Shown here one piece after another: positions 5,966-15,845 of a DNA stretch of 26,162 bases (the first letter of the stretch is position 1; every line of letters begins with the position of its first letter). This DNA is from an uncultured Bacilli bacterium (lineage in GTDB: Bacteria; Bacillota_I; Bacilli_A; RF39; UBA660). A program made the position numbers and the translations under genes. The notes under the pieces are model-generated. The model ran no database searches and was not told the DNA's origin. It was given only the letters and a program-made list of their open reading frames with translations. The stretch covers positions 1 to 26,162 of the forward strand of contig CAKOXR010000007.1 of the NCBI GenBank assembly GCA_934130215.1. Reading direction: 5' to 3'.

Positions 5966-8900
5966 TTATAGAATATTTGTTAAGTCTATTTCTTTTAAAT
6001 TATTATCTAAAATTGAATAAAGATAAGTTTTAACACATTTACTAGTTAATTTTTCAATATGTTCTTTATATCCTTTTAACTGATTTTTATATTCTAAATC
6101 ATTAATATCTTTTAATTTATAATCAATTATTTTATAATGATCATCATACTCTAATAATAAATCAATAATACCTTTAGAATTACCCTCTATAAATTCATGT
6201 TCTTTATATATTTTATTTGGTTTATCAATAAGTTTAATAAATCTTTTTACATATTCATTTTGAGGATTTGTAAAAGAAGATAACTCAAATATTTCATGAA
6301 TTTTAGTTCCAAATTCCATTTTATTTATATCTTCTAAAGATATAAGTTTGTTTGCTTTTTTTGAAAAATGTTTTTCATTTAATAAATTATATTTAATATT
6401 TAAATCTATAAATTCTCTTTTTTCTTTTAATTCAATTTTATTTAAATTTTTATCTTTATTTAAAACATAATTTATATCAACTGAATTATCAACTAGTTTT
6501 GTATATTTAACTAAACTATTAGTACTTGATACTATATCTTTAAAAGATCTATACCTTTCTTTTATATTATCAGGTACATCATCATATTTATCTTTATCAT
6601 TAATACTTGATATAATAATCATTTTTTCTTTAGCTCTTGTAAGTGCAACATATAAAAGTCTTATCTTTTCTGATATTTCATCTATTATAAAATTCCTTTT
6701 TGATAATTCTTTTGTAATCATTTCTTCTAAACCATTATTAAAATATGGCATTATTATTCCATAATTAGAATCATAATAAATACTCTTTTTAATTTCATCC
6801 ATATTAAATTTTTTATCAAACCCTAAAAAATAACATAAACTAAATTGTAAACCTTTAGAAGAATGAATTGTCATAAGTTTTACATTATTTTGACTATCTT
6901 GATTTATTTTATATTTTATTTCATCTTTACCATCTATCATTTCACTTAAATAATCATAAAAATCATCTATTGTATAATCTGATTGAGTTAAAGTATTTGC
7001 AAGATCTATTATACTATCCATTTTAATAAAAGTTTCTTCAATATTACCTACTTTAATAGATTTTTCATAAAAATCAAAAACATCTAAAATATCATATATA
7101 ATAGAACTAGGTACTTGTTCATTTATATTTATTTTTTTACATAAATTAATAAGTTCTTCATTATATTTATTATTTAATAAATCATTATATATTTGTTCAT
7201 CTGTTTCCTCAAATAAGAAAGATCTTACAACAGATGTATAACTATATCTAAATTTATCATCAAAACAAGACCTATTTACTTTAAGAACAACATTTAATAA
7301 ATTTCTAAGTAATTTTATATCATATCCAGTAGTTAATGTTTGATCTTTTTTTATTACTGTTGGAATACCATTATACTCAAGTATTTTTTTATATAAATTA
7401 AAATTAGTTCCTTTATCAACTATAATACAAATATCACCATAATTAAGAGGTCGATATGTATTTTTTTCAAGAACAAGAAAATTGTTTTCAATTTTATTTT
7501 TGATATCTCGTGCTATTATAAAAGCTTCTATTTCTTCTGTTTGAAATTTCTTATTTTCTTCATAATTATAAACTTCTAAACTATAATTTTGATCAGGTTT
7601 ATTTTTTTCATATGATTTATTTCCAAATAACATTTGATGTTGTTTTTTATAAAAAGCATTCCCATAATTTTCATTCATTATTGATGAAAATAATTCATTA
7701 ATTGATTCAATTACTTCATTTCTTGATCTAAAATTATCTTTTAAATCTATTTTAATTCCTCCATTATTACTAGCATAATCATTATATTTGTTACTAAAAA
7801 TAAAAGGATTAGCATTTCTAAAACGATAAATACTTTGTTTTTGGTCACCTACTGCATAAACATTATTATTTGAAATTAAAGAAATCAAAGTTTCTTGAAT
7901 ATCTGATGTATCTTGATATTCATCAAGCATTATTTCATTAAAACTTTCCTTTACTTCTTTTCTAATTTCTTCATTACTTTTTAAAATATTAATAGCATTA
8001 ATAGCAATATCATTAAATTCATAAGCATCATAATATTTTTTATAATCATTTATATTTTCATCAATTTTTAAAATAATTTCACAAATTATTTTTGTATAAT
8101 CTTTTATTAATTCAAATGAATCTTTAATTTCATTAATACTTTCATATCTAGTTAAATGTTTAAGTAAATCTAATTGATTTTTTAATTCATTTTTAATATC
8201 TTTGCCATCAGTTAATTTAAATGTTGGTAAAGATGGTATTGTAGATTTAATTTCCGAATAAGAATTTGCATCAATAAATGGTTTAAATAATTTTATTAAT
8301 TTAGATGATTGTTTTGATTCTAAATATGATAAAAAATTATTATATAAATCAATTATATATGATTTTTGATCAAATATATATTTAATATATTGATTAATTA
8401 TTTTATCTGAATCGTTTTGATAATTTAATAAATATTCTTTTTTATTTATTTTTTTATCTAATTGATTACTTATATCAATAATTGATTCCTTTATTTTTTT
8501 ATCATCTTTATTTCCATATAAATTTATAAATTCACAGAATTTATCATTTTTATAATAATCCTCAAATATTTTATCAATCAATTCTCTTTTTTTAATTGTA
8601 ATTATACTAGAATCTATATTTGTTATTGATTTTCCAATATTAACAACATAATGATATTTTTTTACAAGAGAAAGTGCAAATGAATCAAATGTTGTTATAT
8701 AACTACTTTCTAATAGATCTAGTTGATCTAATAAGTTTTCTTTTGTAATTGCTTCTCTTATCCTACTTTTCATTTCTTTTGCTGCTTCATTTGTAAATGT
8801 TAAAACAAGTAATTTACTAATACTAATTCCATCTTTTATTTTTCTTATAACTCTTTCTGTTAAAACAGCTGTCTTACCAGATCCAGCACCAGCACTTACA

Positions 8901-8980
8901 AGTATATTTGAATTATCAACATAAATTGCTTTCCATTGATCGTCTGTCCAAATTGTATCATTCGGTTTCTTCGGTATCAT
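5966..8980 (-). CDS. addA: ATP-dependent helicase/nuclease subunit A (AddA)
   Basis: AddA pairs with AddB to process double-strand DNA ends for RecA loading, using a 3'-5' SF1A helicase plus a RecB-type nuclease. Visible motifs: Q-motif W11-T-D-D-Q15, Walker A AGAGSGKT (30-37), motif Ia TFTNEAAKEM, motif II MLDEYQDTSDIQ, motif III GDQKQSIYRFRNA, motif V TIHSSKGLQF and motif VI RLLYVALTRAKEK. The C-terminal nuclease domain has GTKIHEIFE, GIIDLLLEY and IIDYKLKD (the D...DxK triad). At 1004 residues it is shorter than Bacillus AddA (about 1230) but complete. I chose ATG 8980 over GTG 8989 because AAAGGTGA is then correctly spaced. It overlaps the end of addB by 23 bp. Confidence 0.95.
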   Translation of the reverse strand: MIPKKPNDTIWTDDQWKAIYVDNSNILVSAGAGSGKTAVLTERVIRKIKDGISISKLLVLTFTNEAAKEMKSRIREAITKENLLDQLDLLESSYITTFDSFALSLVKKYHYVVNIGKSITNIDSSIITIKKRELIDKIFEDYYKNDKFCEFINLYGNKDDKKIKESIIDISNQLDKKINKKEYLLNYQNDSDKIINQYIKYIFDQKSYIIDLYNNFLSYLESKQSSKLIKLFKPFIDANSYSEIKSTIPSLPTFKLTDGKDIKNELKNQLDLLKHLTRYESINEIKDSFELIKDYTKIICEIILKIDENINDYKKYYDAYEFNDIAINAINILKSNEEIRKEVKESFNEIMLDEYQDTSDIQETLISLISNNNVYAVGDQKQSIYRFRNANPFIFSNKYNDYASNNGGIKIDLKDNFRSRNEVIESINELFSSIMNENYGNAFYKKQHQMLFGNKSYEKNKPDQNYSLEVYNYEENKKFQTEEIEAFIIARDIKNKIENNFLVLEKNTYRPLNYGDICIIVDKGTNFNLYKKILEYNGIPTVIKKDQTLTTGYDIKLLRNLLNVVLKVNRSCFDDKFRYSYTSVVRSFLFEETDEQIYNDLLNNKYNEELINLCKKININEQVPSSIIYDILDVFDFYEKSIKVGNIEETFIKMDSIIDLANTLTQSDYTIDDFYDYLSEMIDGKDEIKYKINQDSQNNVKLMTIHSSKGLQFSLCYFLGFDKKFNMDEIKKSIYYDSNYGIIMPYFNNGLEEMITKELSKRNFIIDEISEKIRLLYVALTRAKEKMIIISSINDKDKYDDVPDNIKERYRSFKDIVSSTNSLVKYTKLVDNSVDINYVLNKDKNLNKIELKEKREFIDLNIKYNLLNEKHFSKKANKLISLEDINKMEFGTKIHEIFELSSFTNPQNEYVKRFIKLIDKPNKIYKEHEFIEGNSKGIIDLLLEYDDHYKIIDYKLKDINDLEYKNQLKGYKEHIEKLTSKCVKTYLYSILDNNLKEIDLTNIL

Positions 8981-11228
8981 CTTCATCACCTTTTTCTATT
9001 TTTATAATATCATAATCTTCCATATAACAAATATCTTTAAATTTACAAAATCGGCATCCTAAATTTTCTTTACCTTTCTTTTTAGGGTTTATATTAAATT
9101 TTAAATTTAGTATATTTAATGCTGTTTCATTTAATTTTTCTGAAGTAAATTTATTTAGTTCTTCTATTTTTAAATCATCTAATACTTTTGAATAATAATA
9201 AAAATCACCATCTTTTTTTACTTTCATTGATTTTATAACAGTAGAATCTTCATAATTTTCATCAATTAATCTTACATATTCTTTATTAGTATATCCCTCT
9301 AATTTTAGATTTTCTTTTAACATTTCATCTAATGTTTTATCAGATTTTTTGGGAATTTCAAGATTTATTTTTTGAAGATAAAATCCTGCTATTTTAATAT
9401 TTTTTAACTTTGAATTATTTATTAAATATATATAAATTGGTAATTGCATGTTAAGTCCATAATCTTTATAATTTAAATTAATATCTGCATTTCCTGTTTT
9501 ATAATCAATTAAACAAACTATAGTTTTATCATTTTCTTTTTTATACATTATTTTATCTATTTTACCAACTAAATTATAGTTTTTATTTTCAACTACTATT
9601 TTTTGTTCATATAAAGTTTCATTTAAATCACCCATACATTGTTGTTCTTTTATTATTTTGATTACTTTTTTTAAATCTTCGTTTATTTTATTAACAAAAA
9701 ACATTTCTTTATTTGTTAAAGTATTATTTTTAATAAAATCATTTGTTATTTCATCAATATTGGTATTATTTTTTAGATTTTGTTCTAGAATTGTATGTAC
9801 TAGTTGACCTATCATACTTGAAAATGTATTTTCAAAAATATCTAATTTTAGTATTTTACTTACAAAATATTTAAAATTACATTCATTATAATTTTCAAAT
9901 GAAGTATAAGATAGTTCAAGTTTTTTAGGAAAAGTTAAATTATTTATTTGCTTATATTCATGATTATATTTTCTATATGGTATATTATAAGTATTATATA
10001 AAATACCTAAATTTTTATTTATTGTTCCATATTTATTATAATTATCTAAATAAGTTGTTAACTCAATTTTATCTAATAATTTACTATATGTTTTATTGGA
10101 AAAGTATTCTGTTTCTTTAATATCATTTAATAAATTAGATACATAAAAGGTTTGTTTATTATCTTTTAATTTAGAAGTAATTATTAAATTTTTAATACTT
10201 TTTATATTTTTTAATGTTTCATTTTTTGAATTTATATTTTTTTGAGTTGTATTTTCTAAATAATCAAATTTTATAGAATCATTTATAAAATCTTCATCTT
10301 TATAACTTTTTGGTATAACTCCTTCATTAAACCCCATTAAAAAAACATATTCATCATCTAAAGCTTCTAAATTATCTATAATTTCAATAGCAGTTTCATA
10401 TTTTTGATCATTTAAATTTGTATTTCTCATACACTCAGTTATTAAAAGTTTATTATAATTTGACCAAGCATATTTATTACATATACTTATTATTTTATTT
10501 ATTATATCATTATCATATTTTGATTTTAATTCCTCAATTAATTCATAAATATTAGAATCTAATTTTTTTATAAATTCTTTCCCTGGTATTGTTGATATTA
10601 AAGGTTTATTTGTTTTATAATTAACTTTTAAATTTAAAAATTTAAAATTTCTTTTTAATGCTTTTTCATAATCAGATGAAACATTATATAATTTTATTTT
10701 ATCTAATGATATTCCACTGTCAACTAATTCACATATTTTATAACCAATATATTTAACTTCATCCTCTAAATACTTAAATACATATACTTCATGATTATAT
10801 AAATTACATCTTGTATCAATTTCTTCATAATTATAATTTTTTAATATCTTTTGTTCATATTTTGATAATTTATGATTTATAATTATTATTTTTTTATCTT
10901 TTACATATTCTTTGAATAAATTATCGTAAATTAAATCTTCTTGAACATATTTTTTTATTTGACTTAATTTTTTTAATTTTTCATTTTTATATTCTTTATC
11001 CTCTATAAAATATATATTATCTAGATACATTTTAGCAAGTGAATATTTTACTTTTTCTTTTTCAATTACTTTTAATATAGCTTTATCATCATAATCGAAT
11101 GTTAGTTTTTTTATTAATTGATTTATATTCATTATTTTAATATTTAATAAAAGATTTTGTTTTAATATTTTCATTTTTATTGTACTCGAACATACAATAA
11201 TAGAATTATCTAATTTTTGATAGTCCAT
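8958..11228 (-). CDS. addB: ATP-dependent nuclease subunit B (AddB), reduced form
   Basis: AddB is the second nuclease/scanning subunit of AddAB. The C-terminal RecB nuclease domain is clear: GQLVHTILE, LVGKIDKIM, CLIDYKTG and a downstream QLPIYIYL motif. The iron-sulfur cluster cysteines typical of AddB are present, one in NECNFKYF and three in the C-terminal CRFCKFKDIC. Central ALDDEYVFLMGFNEGVIP is the conserved helicase-like segment. At 756 residues it is far shorter than Bacillus AddB (about 1166) and I see no Walker A motif in its N-terminus, so it probably does not bind ATP. The frame opens at TTG 11249, but AGAGGTG fits only ATG 11228. That ATG follows the stop of a 47-residue ORF by one base. 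Confidence 0.93.
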   Translation of the reverse strand: MDYQKLDNSIIVCSSTIKMKILKQNLLLNIKIMNINQLIKKLTFDYDDKAILKVIEKEKVKYSLAKMYLDNIYFIEDKEYKNEKLKKLSQIKKYVQEDLIYDNLFKEYVKDKKIIIINHKLSKYEQKILKNYNYEEIDTRCNLYNHEVYVFKYLEDEVKYIGYKICELVDSGISLDKIKLYNVSSDYEKALKRNFKFLNLKVNYKTNKPLISTIPGKEFIKKLDSNIYELIEELKSKYDNDIINKIISICNKYAWSNYNKLLITECMRNTNLNDQKYETAIEIIDNLEALDDEYVFLMGFNEGVIPKSYKDEDFINDSIKFDYLENTTQKNINSKNETLKNIKSIKNLIITSKLKDNKQTFYVSNLLNDIKETEYFSNKTYSKLLDKIELTTYLDNYNKYGTINKNLGILYNTYNIPYRKYNHEYKQINNLTFPKKLELSYTSFENYNECNFKYFVSKILKLDIFENTFSSMIGQLVHTILEQNLKNNTNIDEITNDFIKNNTLTNKEMFFVNKINEDLKKVIKIIKEQQCMGDLNETLYEQKIVVENKNYNLVGKIDKIMYKKENDKTIVCLIDYKTGNADINLNYKDYGLNMQLPIYIYLINNSKLKNIKIAGFYLQKINLEIPKKSDKTLDEMLKENLKLEGYTNKEYVRLIDENYEDSTVIKSMKVKKDGDFYYYSKVLDDLKIEELNKFTSEKLNETALNILNLKFNINPKKKGKENLGCRFCKFKDICYMEDYDIIKIEKGDEDDTEETE

Positions 11229-11229
11229 A

Positions 11230-11373
11230 TTACACCTCTTTTTCCTCAATTTGAGGTTTTATATTTTGGTTTTTATATCCTTTATAAAGTATCACAAACA
11301 TTGTTGTAAAAGTTAAAATAACCATAATTATAAGCATAAATATTTCTTGTTTTATACTTTTTCCTTTATACAT
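11230..11373 (-). CDS. 47-residue single-pass membrane peptide upstream of addB
   Basis: A short gene: ATG at 11373, TAA at 11232-11230, one base before the addB ATG. The product begins MYKGKSIKQEIF, then has one hydrophobic helix at about residues 12-30 (MLIIMVILTFTTMFVIL). It ends in a charged tail (YKGYKNQ...QIEEKEV). A purine-rich AAGAAGTGA lies about 5 nt before the ATG. The tight junction with addB, in which the addB ribosome binding site lies inside its last codons, implies translational coupling. I do not recognise the peptide. Random origin is possible but unlikely, given frame length, ribosome binding site, topology and junction. Confidence 0.6.
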   Translation of the reverse strand: MYKGKSIKQEIFMLIIMVILTFTTMFVILYKGYKNQNIKPQIEEKEV

Positions 11374-11513
11374 AAATTCACTTCTTTCTAAATATAATTT
11401 TATCATAGATTAAATTAAAAAAAAACTCTTATTCAAAGTTTTGGTCCAATTTAATATAAGAGAAGTTTATATATTTTAAATAACTTAAATTTAAATTAAA
11501 AATTTGTTTAAAT

Positions 11514-11540
11514 TTAGCACTCTCTATTGACAAGTGCTAA
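11514..11540 (+). promoter_or_regulatory. CIRCE operator (HrcA binding site)
   Basis: TTAGCACTC (11514-11522), nine bases, AAGTGCTAA (11532-11540): the controlling inverted repeat of chaperone expression with a single mismatch from the canonical GAGTGCTAA arm. It overlaps the -35 box of the clpB promoter, so HrcA bound here would block RNA polymerase and release on heat shock. Confidence 0.92.
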
Positions 11541-11555
11541 TTATAAGTGTATAAT
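11527..11555 (+). promoter_or_regulatory. clpB promoter
   Basis: A perfect TTGACA (11527-11532), 17-bp spacer, perfect TATAAT (11550-11555). The -35 box lies within the CIRCE spacer and right arm, the classic arrangement for HrcA repression of a sigma-A promoter. Initiation near 11562 would begin at the ribosome binding site. Confidence 0.9.
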
Positions 11556-11577
11556 CTTTAATTAGGAGATGAGAAAT

Positions 11578-13665
11578 ATGAATATGGAAAATAATGAAGA
11601 TGTATTAAAAAAATATGGCCGAGATATAGTTGAAGCTGCTAAAGCCAATAAAGTTGATCCTGTAATTGGGCGAGATGATGAAATAAGATCTCTTACTAGA
11701 ATTCTTTCTAGAAAAAGTAAAAACAATCCAGTTTTAATAGGTGAAGCTGGTGTTGGTAAAACTGCAATTGTTGAAGGACTTGCTCAAAGAATAATAAAAG
11801 GAGATGTACCAGATAGTTTAAAAAATAAAACCATTTGGGAACTTGATATGGGTTCTTTAATCGCAGGAGCTAAATATAGAGGTGAATTCGAAGAAAGATT
11901 AAAAAATGTTCTTAATAAAGTTAAAGAAAGTGATGGGAAAATAATTCTTTTCATCGATGAAATACATATGATAGTTGGAGCTGGTGCTGAAGGAGCACTT
12001 GATGCTGGTAATATGTTAAAACCTATGCTTGCAAGAGGAGAAATTCATTGTATAGGTGCAACTACATTAAATGAATATCGAAAATATATTGAAAAAGATT
12101 CGGCACTTGAAAGAAGATTCCAAACAGTTATGGTAAAAGAACCAACAGTTCAAGATACAATTACAATATTAAGAGGTTTAAAATCAAGATTTGAAGTATT
12201 CCATGGAGTAAATATTAAAGATAATGCTTTAGTTGCGGCAGCTACCTTATCTGATAGATACATAACAAATAGATTTTTACCAGATAAAGCAATTGATCTA
12301 GTAGATGAAGCATGTGCTACAATAAAAGTACAAATGGAATCTGTTCCTTCTTCTTTAGATAATTTAAATAGAGAAATAATGCAATTAGAAATAGAAAAAG
12401 AAGCATTAAAAAAAGAAAAAGATGATTTATCTAAAAATAGGATAACTGAAATTGATAATAAATTGATTTCGTTAAAAGAAACCGCTGATAAATTAAGAAA
12501 AGATTGGGAAAGAGAAAAAGATATTAATACAAAAATAAGTACTAAGAAAAATGAAATTGATAAAGCAAATCATGAATTAATGTTAGCAGAAAATAGTTAT
12601 GATTTAGAAAAAGCTGCAAGACTTCGTCATGGTACTTTACCAGAATTAAATAAAGAACTTGAAGAATTAAATAAAATAAACGAAAATAATATTTTAAGTG
12701 ATACTGTAACTGATGAAAGTATAGCTCAAATTATTTCTAAATGGACAAATGTTCCTGTTAGTAAACTAATGAATGGTGAAAGAGAAAAATTATTAAATCT
12801 CGAAGAGAATATGAAAAAAAGAGTAAAAGGACAAGATGAAGCAATTCATTTAGTTAGTGAAGCCATTAAAAGAGCACGAGCTGGTATTAAAGATCCTAAT
12901 AGACCAATTGGTTCATTTATCTTCTTAGGTCCAACTGGTGTTGGTAAAACAGAACTTGCAAGAACACTTGCTTATGAGTTATTTGATGATGAAAGACATA
13001 TGATAAGAATTGATATGAGTGAATATATGGAAAGTTTCAATGTTTCTCGATTAGTTGGTGCTCCTCCTGGATATGTTGGTTATGATGAAGGTGGTCAATT
13101 AACAGAAGCTGTTAGGAGAAATCCATATAGTATAGTATTATTCGATGAAATTGAAAAAGCTCATAAAGATGTATTTAATATATTACTACAAATACTTGAT
13201 GATGGTAGAATAACTGATAGTCAAGGAAGAACTGTTGATTTTAAGAATACTATTATAATTATGACATCAAATTTAGGAAGTGAACATATTCTAGATAACG
13301 ATGGTATATCTAAAGTATATGAAGATTTAAAAAGAACATTTAAACCAGAATTTTTAAATAGAATTGATGAAATAATAATGTTTAAACCTTTATCAAAAGA
13401 AGTTGTATATAGTATTTTGGATAATATTATAAATAATATAACTTTAAGGTTAACTGATAAAAGAATTAAAATTAACTTAACTGATGAATGTAAAAAACAT
13501 ATAATAGATAATTCATATGATAGTGAATATGGTGCTAGACCAATTAAAAGATATGTTAGTCGTAATATAGAATCATTGATTGCTAATAATATAATAGAGG
13601 GTAATATTAAATATAATAGTTCTATTACTATAGATGTAAAAGATGATAATTATTATATAAAGTAA
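11578..13665 (+). CDS. clpB: ClpB disaggregase lacking the N-terminal domain
   Basis: A hexameric AAA+ chaperone that, with DnaK, pulls proteins out of aggregates. It starts directly in the linker before NBD1 (KYGRDIVEAAKANKVDPVIGRDDE). NBD1 has Walker A GEAGVGKT (55-62) and Walker B ILFIDEIH. A long coiled-coil middle domain (about residues 265-390, rich in E/K/L) marks it as ClpB rather than ClpA or ClpC. NBD2 has GPTGVGKTELA and IVLFDEIEKAH. No ClpP-docking IGF/LGF tripeptide is evident. At 695 residues it lacks the roughly 150-residue Clp_N domain, as in mycoplasma ClpB. I chose ATG 11578 over ATG 11569 because the latter sits inside the AGGAGA ribosome binding site. Regulated by CIRCE; followed by a terminator. 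Confidence 0.93.
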   Translation: MNMENNEDVLKKYGRDIVEAAKANKVDPVIGRDDEIRSLTRILSRKSKNNPVLIGEAGVGKTAIVEGLAQRIIKGDVPDSLKNKTIWELDMGSLIAGAKYRGEFEERLKNVLNKVKESDGKIILFIDEIHMIVGAGAEGALDAGNMLKPMLARGEIHCIGATTLNEYRKYIEKDSALERRFQTVMVKEPTVQDTITILRGLKSRFEVFHGVNIKDNALVAAATLSDRYITNRFLPDKAIDLVDEACATIKVQMESVPSSLDNLNREIMQLEIEKEALKKEKDDLSKNRITEIDNKLISLKETADKLRKDWEREKDINTKISTKKNEIDKANHELMLAENSYDLEKAARLRHGTLPELNKELEELNKINENNILSDTVTDESIAQIISKWTNVPVSKLMNGEREKLLNLEENMKKRVKGQDEAIHLVSEAIKRARAGIKDPNRPIGSFIFLGPTGVGKTELARTLAYELFDDERHMIRIDMSEYMESFNVSRLVGAPPGYVGYDEGGQLTEAVRRNPYSIVLFDEIEKAHKDVFNILLQILDDGRITDSQGRTVDFKNTIIIMTSNLGSEHILDNDGISKVYEDLKRTFKPEFLNRIDEIIMFKPLSKEVVYSILDNIINNITLRLTDKRIKINLTDECKKHIIDNSYDSEYGARPIKRYVSRNIESLIANNIIEGNIKYNSSITIDVKDDNYYIK

Positions 13666-13690
13666 AAATACACGAAAAGTGTATTTTTTT
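13664..13690 (+). terminator. bidirectional terminator after clpB
   Basis: Stem AAAAATACAC (13664-13673), loop GAAAA, GTGTATTTTT (13679-13688), with the T tract continuing to 13690. The opposite strand also gives a stem plus short U-run, serving the convergent broken gene whose ancestral stop codon is at 13691-13689. Confidence 0.85.
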
Positions 13691-15657
13691 ATGATATAAC
13701 ATATGGATCATTTTCTGTTCCTGAGCCACTTTTAAATTTACTGGGCGGATATACAATTCATAATTAAGTATTCCGTTATTTAGTTTTCCATTTTGTTCTA
13801 CGAAGGCATTTCTTGATTGAATATAAGTTGTTAAAAATGTTAATGGTGTTAATGTCCATAATGAGTTTGCAGTATAAAGATAATATTTACTATTCATAAC
13901 ATTATATACACTTCCGGCTAGTGCGACTTCATCTGCAGTAATTAAGCCAACTGGATAATTTAAAGCATTATTGCCATAACCACTTGTTCCATTTATTTTA
14001 CTTAGACCATTTACTTTTAGTGTAACCTTAAGGTACATGTTTTTGTTGTTGTACTGCATTCAGGTGCATTTTTTGAAAAATAGTATTTTGTAGATGGATT
14101 CATATTGGTAAATATATTATAACCACTTACTTTAGTTGGATTAGTGTTGGGGTATGATGCAACAACCATGTCACCATCATTATACATATAACCTACATAT
14201 GTCGCACCGTGCTGCTTGGTATTAAACTGACTATTTCCAATTGCTGTTCCGCTTCCTTTATGATTATCTTTAGTTTCTGAATAAATTAATCGGATACTTC
14301 CATCGCCATTTATTCTTAAGATTCGCCAGTAAAAGCCACCAAAACTTACCCAATTATTATTTACTTCGCCTCTAAAGTAATAGCTTTTAGTATTATTCTC
14401 ATCTTCTATTGAATAAAGACCTGCTTTTGAAGAATAATCCTCATTTAAATTAAAAGTATATTTATCATAATCGGTAATAATTATTTTATCATTAACTTCT
14501 TCATAAGTATATATTTTATACACTGTTGTACATGTTGATGAATCCCATATATTTAAACATGTGTAACCATTATTATTTTTTATTTCTTCGATGGTACCTA
14601 GTTTTCTATCGGTTAATGTTCTATAACCAGTTACATTACTAAATGTTGTAAGATTTGTTGTGTAATAATATTCAATATTTGATGCATTATTTGTATTATA
14701 GTTTTTATTTGTTATATGATAGTTATTATTTTCTGTATATGTTAAGTAAGGTTCAACTTTAGTAAAGTCTGCTTTCTTACTTTCTATATTGTTTCTCGCA
14801 TTTTCTAAACTTCTATCTTTTCTAAAATTAGGATAGTCAGTTGCTATTAAACACTCTGCTAAACTATTTATTTCACTATATCTAGAACAGAATGATGTTA
14901 AATTTGTTATTGTTACATTATCTATTATATTATGTAATTTTAAGATTCCATTTTCATATGTATAATGAGTATCTAATGATAAATCATTATTACCTTGTTT
15001 TAAACCTAATGATGTATAATTATATTTACTTAAAGCAATACTTAATTCTTCATCTTTGTCTATTACACTTGGAAATATTACTGAATTATCAAAGCCTATA
15101 TAATTTATAGCATACTCTGTATTTTTAGTTTGTTTACCATTTATATCTAAACCTATACTAAATGTTTTTCCTTGATAATCTATATCATATATGTTATTAT
15201 CTCCACTATCATATGGCCATTCCCAGTATATGGTATATTCTTTATCTTCATCTAAATCTAATATACCATTTAAACTTAAATCAGTTATATCTATTTTATC
15301 TATCTTTTCACTATCTAAATAAAACTTCATATTTACTGGTATATCATTTCCTTTTAAATTAATATCATATCTTAATTTTACTTCCGATCATTTACTACTT
15401 ACTTTAATTACAAAATCTCCGTAATCTCCAGGCACGATTACTTCCCCTATTCCATTATGTACTTTTGCTGTATCATAAAGGTTTATATCACTAAAAGTAG
15501 TTTCATTACTATTAATTATTTTATAGACATTAAATGCAAACTTTAAACTGGTTCCTTTTAATGTACCATTTATATTACTTGCATAATATGATAATGTACC
15601 AGCTACAATAATCAAAAAAGTTAATACCATTAAACCAATATAATTTTTCTTATTCAT
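13689..15657 (-). pseudogene. broken surface protein: camelysin/TasA-like N-terminus plus YPVGLITADEVA-type C-terminal domain
   Basis: The open frames at 15388-15657, 14017-15384 and 13628-14059 join into one protein of about 650 residues. It begins MNKKNYIGLM with a membrane signal anchor. A camelysin/TasA-like beta domain follows (VIVPGDYGDFVIKVSSK). The C-terminal half carries FGGFYWRILRINGDGSIRLIY, YVGYMY and YPVGLITADEVALAG, features I associate with large extracellular proteins of uncultured gut Firmicutes. Three lesions break it: an in-frame TGA at 15387-15385, where the next codons continue as SEVKLRYDINLKGNDIPVN; a -1 shift near 14027-14033 (CTL to KVTLKVNG); and another -1 shift near 13731-13736, after which the third frame reads KSGSGTENDPYVIS and stops at 13689. 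A good ribosome binding site (GGTGGAGG) still precedes the ATG. TGA is a stop elsewhere in the window, so recoding is unlikely. Confidence 0.8.
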
Positions 15658-15742
15658 ATATTCCTCCACCATTAAAAGGACTAGCACTTATTACTACCCC
15701 TATATAATTATCAACAAAATTATTATTTTTTTTATTTTTTAG

Positions 15743-15764
15743 TAATACATGTATGTATGTATTA
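15743..15764. repeat. inverted repeat upstream of the broken surface-protein gene
   Basis: TAATACAT (15743-15750), six bases, ATGTATTA (15757-15764). It lies in the intergenic region between the surface-protein gene and the DUF4143-type ATPase gene, about 90 bp before the former. It could be an operator; there is no T-run typical of a terminator. Confidence 0.4.
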
Positions 15765-15845
15765 GTGGCTTCATGTTATCAACATTCTTTACTTTTTAAG
15801 TATAACATTTGTATAAGAAAAAAGCAATATTCATGAAAATTAAAT

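Noticed and set aside
13628..14059. Independent 143-residue gene antisense to the end of clpB.
   Set aside because: It is the out-of-frame 3' part of the broken surface-protein gene; its last 30 or so residues are a frameshift artefact reading through the terminator.
15385..15387. TGA read as glycine or tryptophan (alternative code or recoding).
   Set aside because: TGA ends several intact genes in this window, TGG is used for Trp, and the same gene has two further frameshifts, so decay is simpler.
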